Assembly (NCBI GenBank): GCA_020747015.1
Contig: JAGTJM010000003.1
Location: 1,116,001-1,180,000, forward strand
DNA length: 64,000 nucleotides
Origin: Pyrenochaeta sp. MPI-SDFR-AT-0127
Lineage: Eukaryota > Ascomycota > Dothideomycetes > Pleosporales > Cucurbitariaceae
Direction: 5' to 3'
In this document: piece by piece, positions 1 to 13,500 of the stretch
How the letters are laid out: each line of letters begins with the position of its first letter
Position numbering within the stretch: position 1 is the first letter of the stretch
Program-made: the position numbers and the translations under genes
The notes under the pieces: model-generated
What the model was told of the DNA's origin: nothing
The model's database searches: none
The model's input: the letters and a program-made list of their open reading frames with translations, nothing else

Positions 1-295
1 TATAATGGTTAAAACCGGCTATCAAGGCCTATTTTATTAGATAGCAGCGGAAAGTCTGTGCCTGAGGAAAATGTGTACATAATATAAATCAAATTATATC
101 ATCCAAAAATGGCCGAAGTATTCCCTCATACCTTTCTCGGGAGGCTCTGTTCACTAATGCTCTAAATTTCCTGCTTATGACACAGTCTGAACAATGTAGC
201 CATAGCGCACGAGTTTGTGTCACGGGAGTTTTGCGAGAACGCGTTTACAGGAAAAGTGCATGTTAAGTCACTTGCCAGGTAACATTTGTATGAAT

Positions 296-2352
296 TCAGT
301 ACAGGCGAAGTTCCCACTCCGACTTTCCCAGCAGAACCTGAACTGGAATATCACCACCATCCTTAGGGAAGATAAAGTCACCAATGCCTCCAAAGACCGC
401 ACCGGCAAGCCCTGCATCCTGCCCTGCGCCTGTCTGGAAATTACTAAAAATGGCACAACGGGTGTATACTGGACCGTCTGGCGTGCTACTGTCCAAAAAG
501 GACACATCCTCAAGTGGGACCAGTGCGAGGCTTGGTCCAAACAATTTCAAAGCCTCCTCTGATGTCATAAACTTCATTACACATCGGCTCATCTTGCGCT
601 GGGGATTTTGGTTCTCTTCACTTGCGTAAAAGCGCCCAGTGCTCCAAGGCTTAGCCTGATAATTTCCCGCTGCTGGACCGTAAACATAGATGCTATATGC
701 TAAGTCCTGATCTTTGAACAATTGTTGCTTTGGTCTGATAATCAGACTGTCGACTGTAGAAGCAGGATCCTCAGAATAGCAATGAACGATGCTCGGCAAA
801 TTGATACGGCGACGTGGGGTACCTCCAGAGATGAGTCCATTGCCTGGTATAACGAATCTTGTGACAGATGGGAAATCATTTTGAGGCATACTCATGCCAA
901 GAGTGGTACTGATGAAGGGACTTAAGTCGGTCCAGTTCCACTTTACGTCCAATATCGAGAGCCAATCACCCTGTCCAGATTTCATTGCCTGAGACGTAAA
1001 GTTCCCTCTTGTCGGTTTTGTCATCAGTAACATACTCCAGCTATGACGGTCCACGAGAGCAGAGAAAAGTGCCAACTTCTTCACGAGCAGAGGTTTGACC
1101 ATTACTTCAACAGGTAGCATCATCTGCAACCCTCCAAGGACAGCATTGACGCAATAGTCGGCTTCGGAAGTGTACTTCAAGTTGCCACGGGCTTTGGCAG
1201 CTTGCAAAATGGATAGTGGGGAACCAGCCATGTAAGAAACAAATCCTGTTTCTAAGAAAATATCAATGTTAGCGCCCATGAAAGCATGTCAAGTGACCAA
1301 GGCCACTTGCCTTGAAGCCGCACCATGTAATTGGAGAGCTTGGTGACCTCATCTGGTTGCCCTTTTGCCTGTGCCTCGCAAATGCGCATGGCAAGTTCAA
1401 TAGTGAGCAAAGTAGCGCGACCGGTCACTTCCAGCATTGAGGCGCATCCTTGACGGAAGTAGCCAGTCCCAGTGAGCTTCGCACCATTCTTGTCTCGCAA
1501 TTCGGCATAAAAGTCAGCCTCCCGTCTATGGAGAGACGCAGCATTGGTAGGGTCTATCACATTGTCGGCGTCGAGTAATATGCCCTCCTGGAATGTCCAA
1601 ACACTCCCAAACCTACATAAAAATCAGTCTTACTACAGGATAACTCGAATGTGAGAGGGAAAAGCATACCAGGGTTCTTCATCCTTGATTCGCTCCAGAA
1701 GCTCAAGGATTTTCGCGATACCTATGAGCTCAGTATTGTCGAGTTCGAGCAACTTTTGTAGGCTCCCTTTCTTGGCTTCATTGGTTGTCCATTCCGTACC
1801 ATGAAGCCAGATCACACCTTTGTTAGCTCTAGCATAGGTAGAGCTCTGCTTAGCGATCTCTCCTTGTTTGATTCTTTCATATGATGGATCTTGGGGCCGG
1901 AACTTGAGTGTTCCGTCAAGAGACTCCCAAGACTGCGGAATGCAAGTTAAATCCCACCAGATGTATTTTTCAGGTATGTTCTGAATGATCGCTCGTAGCT
2001 GCTGAAATTCGAATCCTTTGCCGTCCTTCTTCAGGAATTGCGGTATATACCATCTCAATGATTTGGGAATGGAATCATCAAAAGTTATTGCTCCTGACGT
2101 TTCGGCTTTGTTTCGATCCTGAAAGGCGCCCCAGGTATAGGAGATAATGCCATATCCATTAGTCTTGACATCTTTTAAGATGTCAGGATTATTGTCCAGG
2201 TCAAAGATCTTGAGATCACTGGCCCTTATGATAAATCTTGGATACGGAAAAGGGTCAGCTGCCTTAAAAAATCCGATGGCCTGGCGGTAGAGGATCTCCT
2301 GCCATTGTTTCCATTTAGTAGACCTAATCAAATCAGCATCTCTATGGAGCAT
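296..2352 (-). CDS. HET-domain (heterokaryon incompatibility-type) protein, 3 exons
   Basis: Three exons read 2352-1670, 1612-1311 and 1251-296, giving about 646 aa. HET motifs are visible: ISYTWG near residue 70, WWDLTCIP near 130 and, across the first splice, VWTFQEG near 240. HET domains trigger vegetative-incompatibility cell death in other fungi; that this one does so is inference. The first intron (1613-1669) is a normal GT-AG intron. The second (1252-1310) fits only as a GC-AG intron starting GCAAGT, because the nearby GT choices break the frame or add a stop; it has a CTAAC branch site. The frame stays open upstream of the chosen ATG at 2352 to about 2415 without another ATG, so a small 5' exon is possible. 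No transmembrane segment or known C-terminal domain was recognised. Confidence 0.82.
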
Positions 2353-3861
2353 AGGCGATGCTCTCACATTGTAGAGCGTCCGGTACACGATTCTAAGAAC
2401 TATGATGAATATCAAAAGCTTAAACTCTTAAGGCTCTTGCGATTGCGTCGTTTTGTTTAAACTACACACATGTACAGACTGTCATGCTCCGACCTATAAT
2501 CCGTGACCATGCTGAATTGAAGAGCAATGTTGTGGCTGGCTGAAAGTATAGCTTGAACGCATGCTCTGCACTGCTATGCTACGATCTATATTCCTTTGAT
2601 AATGCCGGATTGCCGTGCAGAAACATGGCGAGCTGAAAGCGCATGAAGTAGCTTGAGCTCCAGCTCTCACTTCTCTGCTTCCTAGGGCCGCTTAACATGC
2701 ATGACAAGCAAGCTCAGCCTTTCATTGGCCAATTCAAGTCATCTTGCATGGGGATGACCCAGGTCTAGCGAGACATACCGCACGGCCCGCACCGCGGAGA
2801 CGCCGCATGGAGAACCCCGGTCATGCGGGTGGTCGAAACTTCCCCGCACGCCCAAAACTCCACCCTCTTACTTGCCACGCCCTGCGCAAAAGCTCAATTG
2901 AAATTGTTTAAGCTCTCGAATCTCAAGAATTATATATTTGAGATGTTTTATATCAAAATGTATCTTAGAGATTTTCACTATAGCTGTTATTAGACGGCCC
3001 GAAAGTTGGACGTTGGTTCAGGAGAGCTTCATGTTCCTCTCCCGAAAGCGCTTGTTGAGGTTTCCGTGGTGCGCGGCCTTTTTGGTCACCCGCGCGCGCC
3101 GTCTTCATCGTGTTGGGTAGCGCTGCAGTTCTGCAGCAAGCACAACTACTAATGGACGCACGTGTGACTGTGTACCCTGAAGGGCAGTCGGCGGGACAGA
3201 CGTCGAGTTGAGCTTCGCTGCGGAGCATCGCGTTTCTACCATCTCATGGCCATACACAGTCAAATTTAGCTAGATTCAGCTACTAGTACCTGTGGCTTGG
3301 AAGAGCTGAGCATAGGACTAGCTGCGCTGATACAGTAGTTCTCACAACGCATGACTTATGTGTGCTTTTGTGCGGCCTGTCCCAGCCATCTATCGCGAGG
3401 CTGGCTGAAACTCATAGATTTCAGCGCTTTTGATGGGATATCGCTCGTAATCTCTGCGAAGACAGCGCATAAAGGCCAGCTCCAGGTCACGAGCTATGAG
3501 TAGAACGGGCATGAGCGAGCCAATATTGATGTGACTACACGATAGCAGCAGCGAAAGTCGATTCGAGGCGAGCTGAAGTCGTGCTTAGCATATTGACCAG
3601 GTCGTTATCGGTTAGGCGACTGATGCGGACTGCGTCGAGACTCTGTGAATTCATGCAAAGAGAAAGTAAGTTGGAGCCCCACTATCATAGCGTTCGCCTG
3701 GTCCAGTTCAAGGCAGCAAGACAGCTGAAGATCTGATGAGCCTACAGACTATTAAAGGTGTCCATTTCCCGTGCATCTGTCAACATCAAAGCACTTCATC
3801 TCTTCAACACTAATAAGCACATTGCCACTCATAGCACGCCCTTCTCAACCAATCTGTCAAG
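2353..3861. other. intergenic, no gene seen
   Basis: About 1.5 kb between divergent genes. Short open frames exist but lack conserved motifs and plausible splice partners. A GC-rich island at about 2780-2870 stands out from the AT-rich surroundings and may be promoter or transposon remnant; I cannot tell which. Nothing else was recognised. Confidence 0.5.
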
Positions 3862-4742
3862 ATGACTACATACAATCTTACTGTCAAGATCGACGACCTT
3901 ATACTTCAATCAGGATCCAAGGACTCCCTGTGCATCGCCAAAAGGGTAATGTGTGCGAGAAATTGCTGCATGCTCAGTCCTAACCAGATATTAGGTTAAT
4001 GGACACTATAATGTCATTTTTCAGAACGCGAGCCCTGTACCAATTGGAAAACAGAAGATGCTCATCGGCAACAACGAGTTCAGCTGGCAAGACAAGTATC
4101 AGGTGTTTTTAACCACTAACTATGGCGTTGGTGCTTTGGTATGGCTCCCTCACGTCACTGGTTCTCGCTTCTATTAACAACGACCCTGTTAGGTGCAACA
4201 ATCCACTAATCCTGTGGATATCAAGTTCGGACAGTCTTCTCTGTTCAAAGACAGCCAGTTAGAAGCTGCTGTCACTGCTGGTAGGAGCTTATTCTCCCGA
4301 GAATGCAGTGCTGGTTCTAACGTTTCTAGACACTAGCGAGTGGGATACCGGCAGCGGTTCTGGCCAGGATTCTACATTCGCCGTTGAGAGTTGTCCTGCA
4401 AGCCTTCATACAGGCGTGAGGGCCAGCACAGGAGGTGGAGACTGGAGTACCATCTACGTGGATCCTGACGTGCACATGACGACTTCCCGCATTGAACTTA
4501 CTCCTCAAAACCAGGTATGTAGATCTTGGATATCATAATCTATTGCTCTGACTGAGAACGTACAGTATATAATCTTCTGGAAAAAGATCACGACTACTGA
4601 GGCTATCATTGCTATCTCGACATCTAAGGGCTTCGAGTGGAACTTCCCCCAGGGGAAGACAGCAAAGACACTGCGCTTCGGCTTCGCCGTGCCAAACAAG
4701 CAGTCGAGCCAGCTCGAGGAGGCAAAGTGGTACGAAATGTGA
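3862..4742 (+). CDS. unrecognised 225-aa protein, 5 exons
   Basis: I do not recognise the family. Five short exons join in frame: 3862-3945, 3995-4138, 4193-4280, 4330-4514 and 4566-4742, with four GT-AG introns of 49-54 bp. The regularity of the introns and the unbroken frame make a real gene likely. The product has no signal peptide or membrane segment. It is rich in polar and aromatic residues and in glycine, with a Gly/Ser-rich stretch near residues 110-145 and a final segment of alternating hydrophobic and polar residues, which suggests a beta-rich soluble protein. It contains only two or three cysteines. The second exon start was set by the ttag at 3991-3994, which keeps the sequence IAKRVNGHYNVIF continuous. 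It lies alone between AT-rich stretches next to the HET gene. Confidence 0.65.
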
Positions 4743-6305
4743 GAGGTTTCGATGACCTTTAGTAAGTTAGGGTTAGAATTCCCTGATGAAATGGATGCAG
4801 ATATATAGGAATAATACTATCAAACTTTATGATGATTATATTTATTCTTATTAAGATACCAGTACTTTACTTCTAACTTTATTAAGTATGATATATTTAC
4901 CTAGTATGAGGCCTACTATACCTATAAACATGGGTTTGATGGAGCGACCGTTTAAGTAAACTGCTCTCGTCTAGGGAGAGTCAAAAGATCCGAGTGGGCC
5001 GATATATACAGCCTCGAGAGTCTCTGGATATTATTATGTGAGATGAGCTAGCCGGTAAGAATAAGTGGCTGTCAACGCTGAGGATGACATTAACTCTCTA
5101 ATTGAGGTTGGTCACAATGTCGTTATGAAATTGTATCATGAGATCTAGAGAGTGCGTCCCGGGTCACCGAAACCCGACGCAGGTTCGCCATTATCTAGAA
5201 CAGGTAATTTTGAAGCTAGAGAGCACAACTTGTAACGGCTTATACTGTGTTATAGAAGTTGCGCGTCCAATGCATAGGCCACGTTACATAGAGGGAGATT
5301 GTCTATAGGAGATTCAAAAAAGAGAGTCGTGACCAGCTAGAGTGGTCTAGGACAAGATACAAGGTGTACTTAATGCTAGTCTTGTCCTAACGCTGCATGC
5401 ATAGATTCCAGCTCTTCTATTGACACTAGGCGAGAAAGGTCGTCAGGTCGTAATACTCAGCTCTCGATAGCAACAACATGCTCTAGTAGCGCAGTAGCCT
5501 CCATCGTCTGTCCAATAGCCGTTCGGGGGAGTCTCCGCCCGCATGGTCTGGCGGATCTCTGACGACGTGCTCCAGCAGCGCCACAGCATCCACAACCAGC
5601 TTACGCAACACAATCTTCGTGATCGTAGACTGGCTATGTGTCGCCTGGCCAGACCTTGTTAGCACATTTTGGTCTCACAACAGGTGAAGTTTGTGCATTG
5701 AAAGCACTCTCACAAAACTCGAGGTCATTCTCGAACTAAGAGGCGTCAGAAAGCGTAGTGCACAGAACGCAGCTGAGTCTCGATTGCGCATAATTGTCTG
5801 ATTGGCCCGTGTCTAGCGAGAGCTTCTCAGTGGAATGTGAAAAAAAGGCAGGTCATATTCACGACTGCACGACCATAAACGACGTCGCAATGTTTCTTGT
5901 TGCATGACTTACACGCCATTCATCGTACATGGACGTAATAGCGCCCTATCATCTGATACGACTAGTCGTGAACGAACAATAATATCGAAAGCCTTCGTAT
6001 ACCACCTCGTACGTTGGCGTTGCGGCGAACATGTGTGAATATGGACGCAACGTCGACGCCTGGCAGCCCCACTACTTCTTGGATTCGAAAAGAAAGAGCA
6101 AAGAAACCCCTAAAAACATAGCACGAGAGTTAGATACAATTAGGATGGACTGTGTAGACATCTCAGGCTACATCAGGCGAATATCTCATTCTTTCGAAGA
6201 CTTCACTCACACATCATCATGAGACTACTCATTGGGTCATTAATCCTATATTCATAGCTTGTTTCCCTATATGTTTTATCCTGTATAGCGTATATACGTT
6301 ACATA
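4743..6305. other. AT-rich intergenic stretch, no gene
   Basis: About 1.6 kb after the unrecognised gene. It is strongly AT-rich around 4790-4930, with short degenerate frames only. No codon bias, motif or splice pattern supports a gene. It could be old, mutated repeat DNA, but no repeat family was identified. Confidence 0.45.
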
Positions 6306-8874
6306 CTAATTGAGGCGTCCAGGACTCGGTGGTACCTCGCCCGTCTCCCAGATGGTGGCATTGCTGCCTAGTACAAATTCAATCGTTCCGCCTTCGACCA
6401 TGACATCCTCGTGAACAAACCAGTTCTTAGTCCAGGGCTGCCCGTTAATTTTCACCGACTGTACATAGTAGCTCTCTTGGCCTAGTCCAGTAGCCGTGAT
6501 ACGGAGCGTGCGATTGCCGTTGACAGTCATGTTGAGGTCTGGGAACCAGGGTGAGGAGAGCAGGTAGACTGGTTGGGTGACGACTGGGTAGAGACCGATC
6601 ATTTGCCAGATGAGCCATGAATTCAAGGCACCAGCATCGGAATTTCCGGGAAGACCATACGGCTGGTTTTTGAAGCTGGGGAGAGCTAAGCTTGTTATCT
6701 CATAATTGGGTCGAGTGAATTTGACTTACTATTGTCGCGCAAGGGCGCGAGACTTCTGAACGCTCTTCCACTGTTTGTTGATGTAGTTGTATAGATATGG
6801 GGTCTGAAAATCGGGCTCATTTCTAGATATGTAAGTAAATCATTCTAGGAGCATTAGAATTCACTTACCCAATGTTCATCAGCGTTGTGATGCCTGCTCC
6901 ATTGACGCCTAGATCCTGTTGGCTGCTATTTGGCTGAAAGATATAATCTAACCGGCGCTCAAAGAACTCTGATCCACCCATGAAATTGATCATGGTATCC
7001 ATGTCATGCGGAATGTTGAAGGAGTATTCGAATGGTGTAGCCTCGTAGGTGATCGCGGTCCACGAACAGCCTCCGCACTCAGCAGGATTGTACCCAGAGG
7101 AGTTGAACGTTCCATTTGACAGTTTAGGCGCTAGAAATCCATTGAACAAAGGTATAGTATCGATGCTTGTTACGCCATGGTCCCACGTCAGTTGCCATCC
7201 AGCCGAGCGATTCAAGTACTTTTCAACGTCGCTTGGGGCCACCCCTTTGGCGACCTGACTGAGTGCGAAATCGTTTAAAGAGTATTCGACAGTTCGAGAG
7301 ATGCAGCGTTCGTTTCGATCTTGTGATACATAGCCTAATTGAAGCCAGTCGTTGAGCGCCGCTCGGCCTTCCTTGTCTTTGAATCTAAGATCGGGGAGAA
7401 CCTCGGCATTCTTCACCATTGCTGCATAGCCATCTGTCCAGTTGATGGCTCCTCGAAGACCCTTTATATAAGCATCTGCTAGTACATTATCGGCATTACT
7501 TCCGCCCTGGCTTAGGCCGTTATAGTTGCCGGATCGGCCATCGGGGAGGAAGCCATCGTAACGCCATATGTCGATCAGGGCTCGAATTTGAGCCTCATAA
7601 GCCTTAGGTTGAATCAAATGATACAGTGAGGTTGTGCAACGAAAGGTATCCCCTAGCCATAAATCAGTGTTTGAAACAGTATTAGGAGAATGTGGTGGAC
7701 TCACAGATAGCGTAAAAGTCGTCATAATATGGTTCTAATGATTCCCACAGGGGATTCTCTCCGGTCCGATTGGAAGGCATCAGATGTGTGAAGTAGAGCA
7801 TAGAATACAGAAGTATGGGGTCCGTCTTGTTAGCCGACGCACTGGTGTCCACGCTGATGGTGCTGAAAATATCGTTGTTCCATTCGCCCACGGCTGCACT
7901 CACGGTGTCGTCCAAGTCCCAAGAAGTGATCTCCGCGTCCTTGAAAGCACATGCTTTCTCTGTTGAAATGAAGGATATCCCAACTTTTGAACGTAGAACG
8001 GAGGGAGCCTCGGTATCTTTCCAGGTGAAAAGGGCACCAACAATGTCGTGACGACTGGCTGCAGTTCTGTTCTTGCCGCCCATGTTTGGGGTAGTGGAGT
8101 TTTCCGCATTGAAGGCCAGAGCATGATCTGGGGCAGATTCGAATTGGCCACAGAAGTAGACTTTGTATGGCGCGCCTTCGTTCCAGCCGGCCTCATATAT
8201 ACCATAGCCTTGATACTCCGTCCCGTCGTCTGATATGCTGATACTAGAATTCACGTAGCGTTGCGTACATGCACTACCTCGCGCACTGGGTAGTCGGTGG
8301 GTAAGGTCTACAAGAACATTTTTCTCGCCAGCTGGGAAACTATACTGCATTATACCCGCATGGGCGGTGCCGGAAAGTTCGATGGTAACTCCGCTCTCCA
8401 GGTCCGTCCTGAAGTAGCCAACGCTTGCAGTCTCATTTCCGACACGGTGCTGCCAATACGTCCGATTATTCAAGATGTCCACAGGCGCATCAGTGGTCGT
8501 AAGCGGCATCTGTGAAATAACTCCGTACCTTCACCATGTAAATGAACTACACAAATGTCTGCCAAGAATAGGACTTACTTCGGGCAGCCACCCGTGCCGC
8601 TAACATGCATCATTGAAACTCCGGTCACGTTCCCTTTGGGCGTATATCCTCCATTGAGGACTGCCATTTGAGGATTTGTTTCATAGGTGTCGATCCCGAT
8701 TTTGACAACGCCATATGGGACAGCTCCACCGACAAAGATGTCTCCGCCGCCAAATGCTCTTCCGGGTGTTGGGCCTTCGGCTCCGATGAACGGGTTGACA
8801 TACTGAGCATAATCTACCTGGCCAGCTGCTATGCTGCAAAAGGCGAGCAGCAGGAAGGGTCTGACGCCAGTCAT
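6306..8874 (-). CDS. secreted GH92 alpha-mannosidase, 5 exons
   Basis: Exons 8874-8579, 8528-7705, 7652-6869, 6822-6730 and 6675-6306 encode 788 aa, a normal length for glycoside hydrolase family 92. These calcium-dependent exo-alpha-mannosidases trim mannose (often alpha-1,2 linked) from glycans. The N-terminus is a signal peptide (about 18 residues ending AAG), so the enzyme should be secreted. Family motifs follow in order: YVNPFIGAEG near 25, GGYTPKGNVTG near 75, SGTGGCPKYG across the first intron, YAIWDTFR across the second, NIGNEPDF across the third, and GLPGNSDAGALNSW near 670. Many GH92 enzymes have GNDDxG at the last site; here the first Asp is Ser. The glutamate in NEP, thought to be the catalytic acid in the family, is present. 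Introns are 46-54 bp. No neighbouring gene suggests a glycan-use cluster. Confidence 0.93.
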
Positions 8875-10590
8875 GGTGGTTGTCGTGGTGGCGTTCCAAA
8901 CACGCTGGAGTGGAAGACATGACTGAAAGTGTGGCCAGCCATCTCTTTAAGTTCCATCCTCCTGGCTTTTTGAACCAGGGTGGCTATGATGTAGCAGCAC
9001 GATCTGTCGTAATTTTACCTGAACGCGTCTAGTATCTCTTCATTTGGCGGGGCCCCGCGCTGTTGCATGTCGTTGGAAGCAGGCGAACCCATAGCTGCGT
9101 CATTTTTTCAAGGAAGAACTTGCTATGGACAAGACGCCACGGAGTAAAATCCCCCGAAGGGTGTCTTGACCGTTGGAAAATTGGAGAGCTTTGTCCCAAA
9201 GAGGGAAGCTAGACATGTGCCTCGGCTGATGCTTGCCGGATGGAGAGGGATCCTAGCAGCCATCTACATAAACAGCCCAGCTACATGTACACAAGCTCAT
9301 CCAGGGCTACAACAAGATCATCGTAGAAGGTAGAGCCAAGCGCAAGCTTGAGTATTAGCAGGAAGAGACTGGAACTCGATGAGGAGCAACGTTCTTTCTT
9401 GACGATTCTTTTGTTTATTTGGGCCGCCGGAAGAAAGTGGCCCGTGTGCACCTGCGTAAATGGCATTTGGAACGATTAACGCCAGCAGCGCGAGCGACAG
9501 TAACACTAAATGAGAGCCTCAACACGGTGGTCGCACAAGTCGCTGTTTTATGGCTGCTTATCACATTCCTCGTCATTGTACCGCTCTGCCTCACGGCGGT
9601 TTCTACTCCCGCTAACGCGTAATCTTGTAACTAAAAACTAGGCGCGTCGAAATATCGAGCCTCTATTCCTGGCTGATATGCACAGATTACTGCCAAAACC
9701 TCTCGTCCGGAAGGCATGCCTATATGTTTAAATAGCCTCCTTCCCTGCTCGCATTGCATCGTGCCCACTTTTTCCCTCGTCATCGACCGCCTCGACAGCG
9801 ACCGCTCACGTCGACTTGCCTCCATCACCGCAGGGCTATCAGAGACAAACCACAGCAGAATGGCGATGTTTAGGCACGGTGGATACCACCCTTACTTCAT
9901 CTTTGCTTCAGCTTTGCTCTATACACTCATCACCAGCCAAGATAATGAGTTAACTGATACACAGCAATTCAAAGCACATAGGGCGGACTGAAGTATGAAT
10001 ATGTACCAGGCAAGACGACCTGTCGCAACCTATGAATGTCTTGCGTCCTTAAGATACTAAATAAAATCTTATTACGCGAAAATGTTGCTCGAAGCCTTGT
10101 CGAGCGTGCTGCTCACACCACTTCCAAAATCGCGGCGCTCGTAGAGCGACATTGCTTTCCAGGGCACCCAGATGGGGCTTTATGGTTCTCGTTATCTATG
10201 ATCTATTTAGATATTCGCATTCCCCTTGGACAATGATTGATAGTTCATTTCGCTAGCCTTTATGCATCAGAATCTTTTGCCCCACATTGTGTGGCTGCAG
10301 GTCTGGCAAATCGATTGGCAGCACGTGATTGGCTGAGCACTGCCACGGAGTAAGCCTTGTCAGCCAGATCATTTAAGAGCAGAGGTTCCCCCTCATTTGC
10401 AGTTCCTAAACACATTCTGTACCGTGATACACCTGAATCTAAAGTATTTGATAGCTAACGGACGACCTCACAAGCACGTATCGTGTTTTGAGTTACCTCA
10501 GTAGTCTTATTCAGAGGACCGAGACATTCACACCACAATGTTAGCCTATGCCGTTCGGCCAATCTTTATAATATAGCTTACCTCGTAAAG
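8875..10590. other. intergenic, no gene seen
   Basis: About 1.7 kb between the divergent GH92 and NLR genes. Several short open frames near 9280-9990 start only at non-ATG codons or lack homology-like motifs, and one hydrophobic minus-strand frame (9318-9506) would need a GTG start. The stretch probably holds the GH92 promoter and the NLR 5' region. Confidence 0.45.
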
Positions 10591-10597
10591 GAGTAAC

Positions 10598-13500
10598 GAT
10601 CCGCTAGCAATAGCTTTAGGCGAATTTCAACGAACCCTCACTCCAGATCAGACCGCTCAGCTCAAGCAATACTCAAGCCATGAACCTACACCAAATGACA
10701 TTGTAATGCTTACGGACCAAGTCAGCCAGTGCAATGCAAGTCGCAAGAGCCATGTCATCGCTTCTCGGCTTCAAGGGTTTCTTGGCTCCATCCAACAGTA
10801 TTGCAATATCATCGACACCTGTGTCGGCCCCCATCCAATCCCTGCGCTCATTTGGGGTAGCATCAAGCTAGTCATTCTGGTCTGTTGTATCACATCATTG
10901 CTTTTATATTCTAGCTAATATCTTCATGCCACTTAGACCTCTTCAAACTTTGCAGACTACTTCAATAAGTTATCAGAACGAATTGCTCAATTCAGCAACT
11001 ACTGTCCTCGGTTCTCAGAATATGAGAAGCTTTTCCCAAATTCGATCAGGCTACAACAAGCGCTCTCTAGCTTCTATGCTATTGTGGTGAGCTTCTGCTC
11101 AAGGGCTCTTGGAGTGGTACAAGAGAATGGTAAGTGCCCTAGCTCGGACCTTCTCGGACCTTGTAAAGTCGTGAAAAGCATCTTACCTCGACAGGGATTA
11201 AGCGATTTTCCAAGTCAGTCTGGAAATCTTTTAAGGTCGAATTCAAGGAAATAGAGGAGAGGATGAGTGAAGCAAAAAGTGAAATTTCAGAAGAATTAAA
11301 ACTTGCATCAGAACAAGAAGCACACAGGTTCCGTGGCTTACTCACCGCGGAAGTAGAGGAGAACAAATTATTTCGTTCAGAGCAAAGAACCGAAATTGAT
11401 GCAAGCACAGAATTTCGATCGGAGCTGAGGCATAAATCTCAACGAGCCGAAGATCGACAGACTCAAATTATACGTAAAGATGAAGGTATTACAATTACAT
11501 ACTGAAAGAGATGAATGTGCTCAGACGAAGCTAATGAATATTCGCTACAGAACGTCGGAAACTCCGACTATTGTTTCGTATTCCGAGTCATGATTACAGG
11601 TTAAGCCTTCGCCGAGCAAGGGGCTTACGCTGTGAAGGGACTTGTGATTGGTTGCTAAAAAGATCGGAATTCGAGGAATGGCTCAGTCAAAAAGCTGCCA
11701 AGCACCTATGGTGTTATGGAATTCGTATGTTATCACTTGCTCACGCGTTGGAAGCTAGAGAGCGTGCTGACCTTTGATGATGCAAAGCTGGTTGTGGGAA
11801 ATCAGTCCTGCTGTACGAATCCCACTCATTCAGATATACTTCACAGTTACACGACTTCTAAGTAGATTTTTAGGGGCCACGTCATTGATCATATGAAGAG
11901 GAGCTTCGCAGCCTCAAGCGATACCGTTGTCATCTATTATTTTTTCGATTCTTCTGAGAAAAGGTCGCTGGAGTCAACTGCCTTTCTACAATGCATTTTA
12001 CACCAAGCCATTACGACTGAAAATCTTTCTCCTGACACTCAGAGGAATCTAGAGTCTCTCTTTGAAGATCAGATAAGGTATTCGGGTCCGACTACTGAAG
12101 ACCTTGAGCATTTGGTCTACGACATTCTTGGACTATACAAATCTGCTTTCCTTTTAATAGACGGACTCGACGAGGCCAGCGAGACGGAGCAGAAGAATGT
12201 CAAATACTTGCTCAAGAAGATAAAAGAGAAATGTGGCGCTCGTATCTTTGCCACGACACACGCTGCCATGGACATGTCCAAGTTGCTTGCCCCGTGCTTA
12301 TCTTTCCAAATCGGGCCGACAGACAACGAGGCTGACATATCAACATTTGTTCAATCACAAATTGACCAACACTCGGAAGAGGACCTTTCAGGCTGCTCCA
12401 ATGTGGCACTCGACTTGATTAAACAAACCTTGGTTTCGAATGCAGAGGGAATGTAAGTCGCAATATTGTTGCTTTAAGTATGATGTATCGTCATATGTAC
12501 TGATGCTTGCGCCAGGTTCCTATTTGCTGATCTACAATTCAAGGTCATCCTAAGCGCTTACGAAGAGGATGGAACCCCTGATAGAATCCCTGAACTTCTC
12601 GAAACACTTCCACAAGAAATTGAAGACTTGTACAACCTCTTGCTGGAGCGAGTAATGCAAAGATCTGGCAATCAGGCCGAGAAAGCAAAAAAGGTGTTTC
12701 AGTGGGTGATCCATAGCAGACAACCAATGACTATCGAAGAATTGGAGGAAGCTGTCTCTATTAGCACGGAACAAAAGTCATGGAGTTCTCCAGAATTCAA
12801 GCTAGACATTACTAGACTGAGCAAGCTGTGTGCGAACCTTATCTATAACGATCAAGCCACAAACAAAGTTATGCTGGCCCACCACTCTGTTGAGTCTTTT
12901 CTCCGAAGTAACACTATCGGCAAAGCCACTGCAGCTTTAACCGTCAACGATATTGAAGCCGAGCAATATTTAGCGGATGTTTGCATTACGTACCTTTCAT
13001 TCACCGACTTCCACAAAGCAATTGTTCCGACCAACGACATAAAATACGTCCGCCCGTTGACTCGTCCTGCGCAGATGATAGTAGACATGACACCGGCTCC
13101 TATTCGACCATTCGTATTGAAAGCCACCCAAGGGCAACGATCCAAAAAAGCGTACCCAACCATTAATGTAGTTAATGTTCTCAGAAACGAACTTAGTTCT
13201 CATCAATCGAAAAGAATAAGCCCCAGTTTTCGGATCCTGGATTACTGCAAGATGTACTGGCATACGCACAGCCATTACATGGATGCGCAACAGAATGCAC
13301 AAGGCTTATCACGTTTACAAAACTTCATACTGGGAACCCACTACCCTAAGGAATGGATGCCGTGGAGCTCTATTCCGAGCAGAGAACACCTGCCCTTTTG
13401 GGAACCATTTATTTGGGCTATACACAATGGCCATACTGCCATGTTTCATGTTTGGAAGAATGTCACAACGAACAAGGAATCTTATTACTGGGAGTGCTTT

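Noticed and set aside
9318..9506. Small minus-strand frame with a signal-peptide-like start
   Set aside because: It begins at GTG, not ATG, is only 62 codons, and has no upstream exon that would supply a start.
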